43,809 bases of DNA from Campylobacterales bacterium (GTDB lineage Bacteria > Campylobacterota > Campylobacteria > Campylobacterales > Sulfurospirillaceae). How positions within the stretch are numbered: position 1 is the first letter of the stretch; each line of letters begins with the position of its first letter. The notes beneath the pieces are model-generated. The model had not been told where the DNA came from, made no database searches, and saw only the letters and a list, made by a program, of their open reading frames with translations. The stretch is from NCBI GenBank assembly GCA_016930915.1, contig JAFGFU010000010.1, positions 1 through 43,809 on the forward strand, given 5' to 3'. Shown one piece after another: positions 42,553-43,809 of the stretch. A program made the translations under genes and the position numbers.

Positions 42553-43013
42553 TGCGTAGCGGATTTTCTTTGATTACAGCGATTATTTTTATCGTTTTGG
42601 TGGCAACACTCTCAATGCTAGCGCTCTCACTTTCGAGCTTTACAACCAAACAAACGAGTGATCTTTTTCTTCGTGAACAAGCGGAACTTCTGCTTCAAAG
42701 CGGTACTGAATTTGCTCTTTTAGCCATCAGTGGGCATGAAATTAACGCTGCCAATGGTTGTCTTAATCAGATAAATTCGCAATACCCAGAAGCAGGTGCG
42801 AATGCTATTTTTGATATCAATGTGACCATTCATTACATGGGAAATGGACTCAATGCCGCCTCTGGAGGCAATTGTAATCTCTTAAGTGATATCGTTGATA
42901 CGAATGAATCCAATGTCACCGTTATCATTGATACGATTGTGGAAACGACCCCTGATCATAACATCTCCACTGAGCCGATTCGTCTGCACCGTCGCACCAT
43001 TCAAAAGCCTTAA
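42552..43013 (+). CDS. Minor pseudopilin, PilX/MshP/GspK-like, lacking Glu5
   Basis: This 153-residue protein has leader MRSG and mature start F-S-L-I-T5-A, then a hydrophobic helix (about 8-30). Threonine stands at +5 where other pilins have Glu; GspK/PilX-type tip subunits share this loss, which fits a tip position because no later subunit neutralises it. The mature domain carries two cysteines and four glycosylation sequons (DINVT, DTNES, ESNVT, DHNIS) in about 120 residues. It ends the cassette; hpf follows 89 bases later with its own promoter. Confidence 0.8.
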   Translation: MRSGFSLITAIIFIVLVATLSMLALSLSSFTTKQTSDLFLREQAELLLQSGTEFALLAISGHEINAANGCLNQINSQYPEAGANAIFDINVTIHYMGNGLNAASGGNCNLLSDIVDTNESNVTVIIDTIVETTPDHNISTEPIRLHRRTIQKP

Positions 43014-43055
43014 TTTCAGGCTTTAAAACTCCTTTTCATTTAAGGTTTTATTTGT

Positions 43056-43061
43056 TATACT
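43056..43061 (+). promoter_or_regulatory. -10 element of hpf
   Basis: TATACT in the context TTTGTTATACTGA, 41 bases before the ATG at 43103. Confidence 0.5.
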
Positions 43062-43102
43062 GACCTTACAAACCCTTAAAAAGGGAAGGAAAAGGAGACA
43101 AG

Positions 43103-43618
43103 ATGAACACAAGTATCGTAGGAAAACAATTTGATTTGACCGAGCCCATTAAGGCTTATATTGAAGGGGCTGTTGATGCTCTTGGCAAATACAATTTAGA
43201 TATTATCTCTGTGCGAACTGTGATCTCAGCAGATGAAAAAAATGGCAAAAAAGGCTTTAGTGTTGAATTTGCTATTAACATGGCGCATAAAAACACCGTT
43301 GTTATCCAACAAAAAGACAAAGATGTCTATGCTGCGGTTGATTTAGCGATTGAGCGTGCGAAAAAAGTCCTCCGCCGTCACCACGACAAGCTTAACAGCC
43401 AGAAAAAAGTGGAAGAAACACTTGAAGTGGTTGAAAACAGCGAGGGAAGTGATGATGAAATCGTTCCTATGCGTCCTGATTATTTCAAACCAATGGAAGT
43501 GGAAGATGCCATGAACGAACTTAAAGAATCCGATAAAAAATTTATCGTTTTCCATGACATGGAAGACAAATTTAGAGTCATGTATAAAAAAACCGACGGA
43601 CGTTTTGGTCTTTATTAA
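43103..43618 (+). CDS. hpf: Ribosome hibernation-promoting factor, long form
   Basis: This 171-residue protein has the N-terminal RaiA/YfiA fold (about 1-100: MNTSIVGKQFDLTEPIKAYIEGAVDALGKY, VEFAINMAHKN, KDVYAAVDLAIERAKKVLRRHHDKL), an acidic linker and a C-terminal dimerisation domain (about 115-171: RPDYFKPMEVEDAMNELKESDKKFIVFHDMEDKFRVMYKKTDGRFGLY). The long form allows 100S ribosome dimers on its own in stationary phase. AAGGAG precedes the start. Confidence 0.95.
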   Translation: MNTSIVGKQFDLTEPIKAYIEGAVDALGKYNLDIISVRTVISADEKNGKKGFSVEFAINMAHKNTVVIQQKDKDVYAAVDLAIERAKKVLRRHHDKLNSQKKVEETLEVVENSEGSDDEIVPMRPDYFKPMEVEDAMNELKESDKKFIVFHDMEDKFRVMYKKTDGRFGLY

Positions 43619-43629
43619 GAGGGTGTCGT

Positions 43630-43650
43630 GAGGGAACTTTATGTTCCCTC
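43630..43650. terminator. Hairpin between hpf and the convergent partial gene
   Basis: GAGGGAAC and GTTCCCTC form an 8-bp stem around TTTAT, 12 bases after the hpf stop. It overlaps the stop of the minus-strand gene. The T-run (CTTTTT) on the plus strand is displaced by about eight bases. Confidence 0.5.
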
Positions 43651-43809
43651 AACCCTGCTTTTTGCCTCTTTTAATATTGCTTCATCGCTACTCATATCAA
43701 ACCAAACCAATTTTTTACCACTTTGAATCACACCACCTACCACATCTCCTCCTTGACGATACTCCAAATCAAGCTCTGCAATTTCAAAACCATCCAATGT
43801 TTGAGAAAA
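43639..43809 (-). CDS. Unrecognised protein, C-terminal 56 residues (partial)
   Basis: The minus strand is open from the right edge to a TAA at 43639-43641, encoding 56 residues that include LDLEYRQGGDVVGG and KLVWFDMSSDEA and end KSRVEGT. The base composition and lack of stops argue for a real gene whose start lies beyond the window. It converges on hpf. I do not recognise the family. Confidence 0.6.
   Translation of the reverse strand, partial: FSQTLDGFEIAELDLEYRQGGDVVGGVIQSGKKLVWFDMSSDEAILKEAKSRVEGT

Overview
The window is a dense, AT-rich chromosomal segment of a Campylobacterota (epsilonproteobacterial) organism. The gene set fits a free-living Sulfurospirillum-type genome. It has one-receiver and two-kinase signalling genes typical of the group, a short DprA, a rpsF-ssb-rpsR operon, FliL and FliW, a MinE/MinD pair beside ilvC, RNase Y, and -10-only promoters. 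The genus is inferred from gene content only. About 95% of the window is coding, no intergenic gap exceeds 300 bases, and I see no rRNA, tRNA, CRISPR array or intact mobile element.

Layout. 1-160: the last fragment of a tyrosine recombinase (minus strand), cut at its 5' end. 220-8219: the deacylase YbaK, then a signalling block of a FIST-domain protein, a soluble histidine kinase, a membrane dCache histidine kinase, a REC-GGDEF-EAL protein, a PhoB-like regulator broken by an in-frame TGA, and a stand-alone receiver. 8308-11976: cyclophilin, a BASS transporter, an S24 LexA/CI-like repressor with a candidate operator, a small divergent ORF, a DedA-family protein and a SYLF protein. 11987-15947 (minus): ABC exporter, RNase Y, 5-formyl-THF cyclo-ligase. 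16003-19756 (plus): TlpA-like lipoprotein, FtsY, RadA, FliL, AcpS. 19753-28076 (minus): ThiS, MidA-like methyltransferase, ArgD, TRIC-type channel, RuvX, TSUP permease, DprA, divergent polysaccharide deacetylase, MinE, MinD, IlvC. 28218-33230 (plus): HDOD protein, RNase R, HolA, S6, SSB, S18. 33280-36461 (minus): Lon and BamD. 36630-43618 (plus): FliW, a 1284-residue exported protein, three pseudopilins and a long hibernation factor. An unrecognised partial gene closes the window.

Two signals stand out. First, the 12-base perfect palindrome TTTACATGTAAA occurs 13 times, with seven more one-mismatch copies. It lies both in genes and between them, in unrelated proteins (always read as L-H-V-K or F-T-C-K), and it sits repeatedly at transcription terminators. 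About 0.01 copies are expected by chance. It behaves like a highly iterated genome word (uptake-sequence-like, HIP1-like or chromosome-organising), not like a promoter operator.

Second, the 37077-43013 cassette encodes a choice-of-anchor-L / MshQ-like exported protein followed by three overlapping minor-pseudopilin genes. The large protein holds 28 copies of the bacterial N-glycosylation sequon D/E-x-N-x-S/T (about two expected), and two of the three pseudopilins hold four each. It is a candidate for a heavily glycosylated pilus-tip or pseudopilus-associated surface structure.
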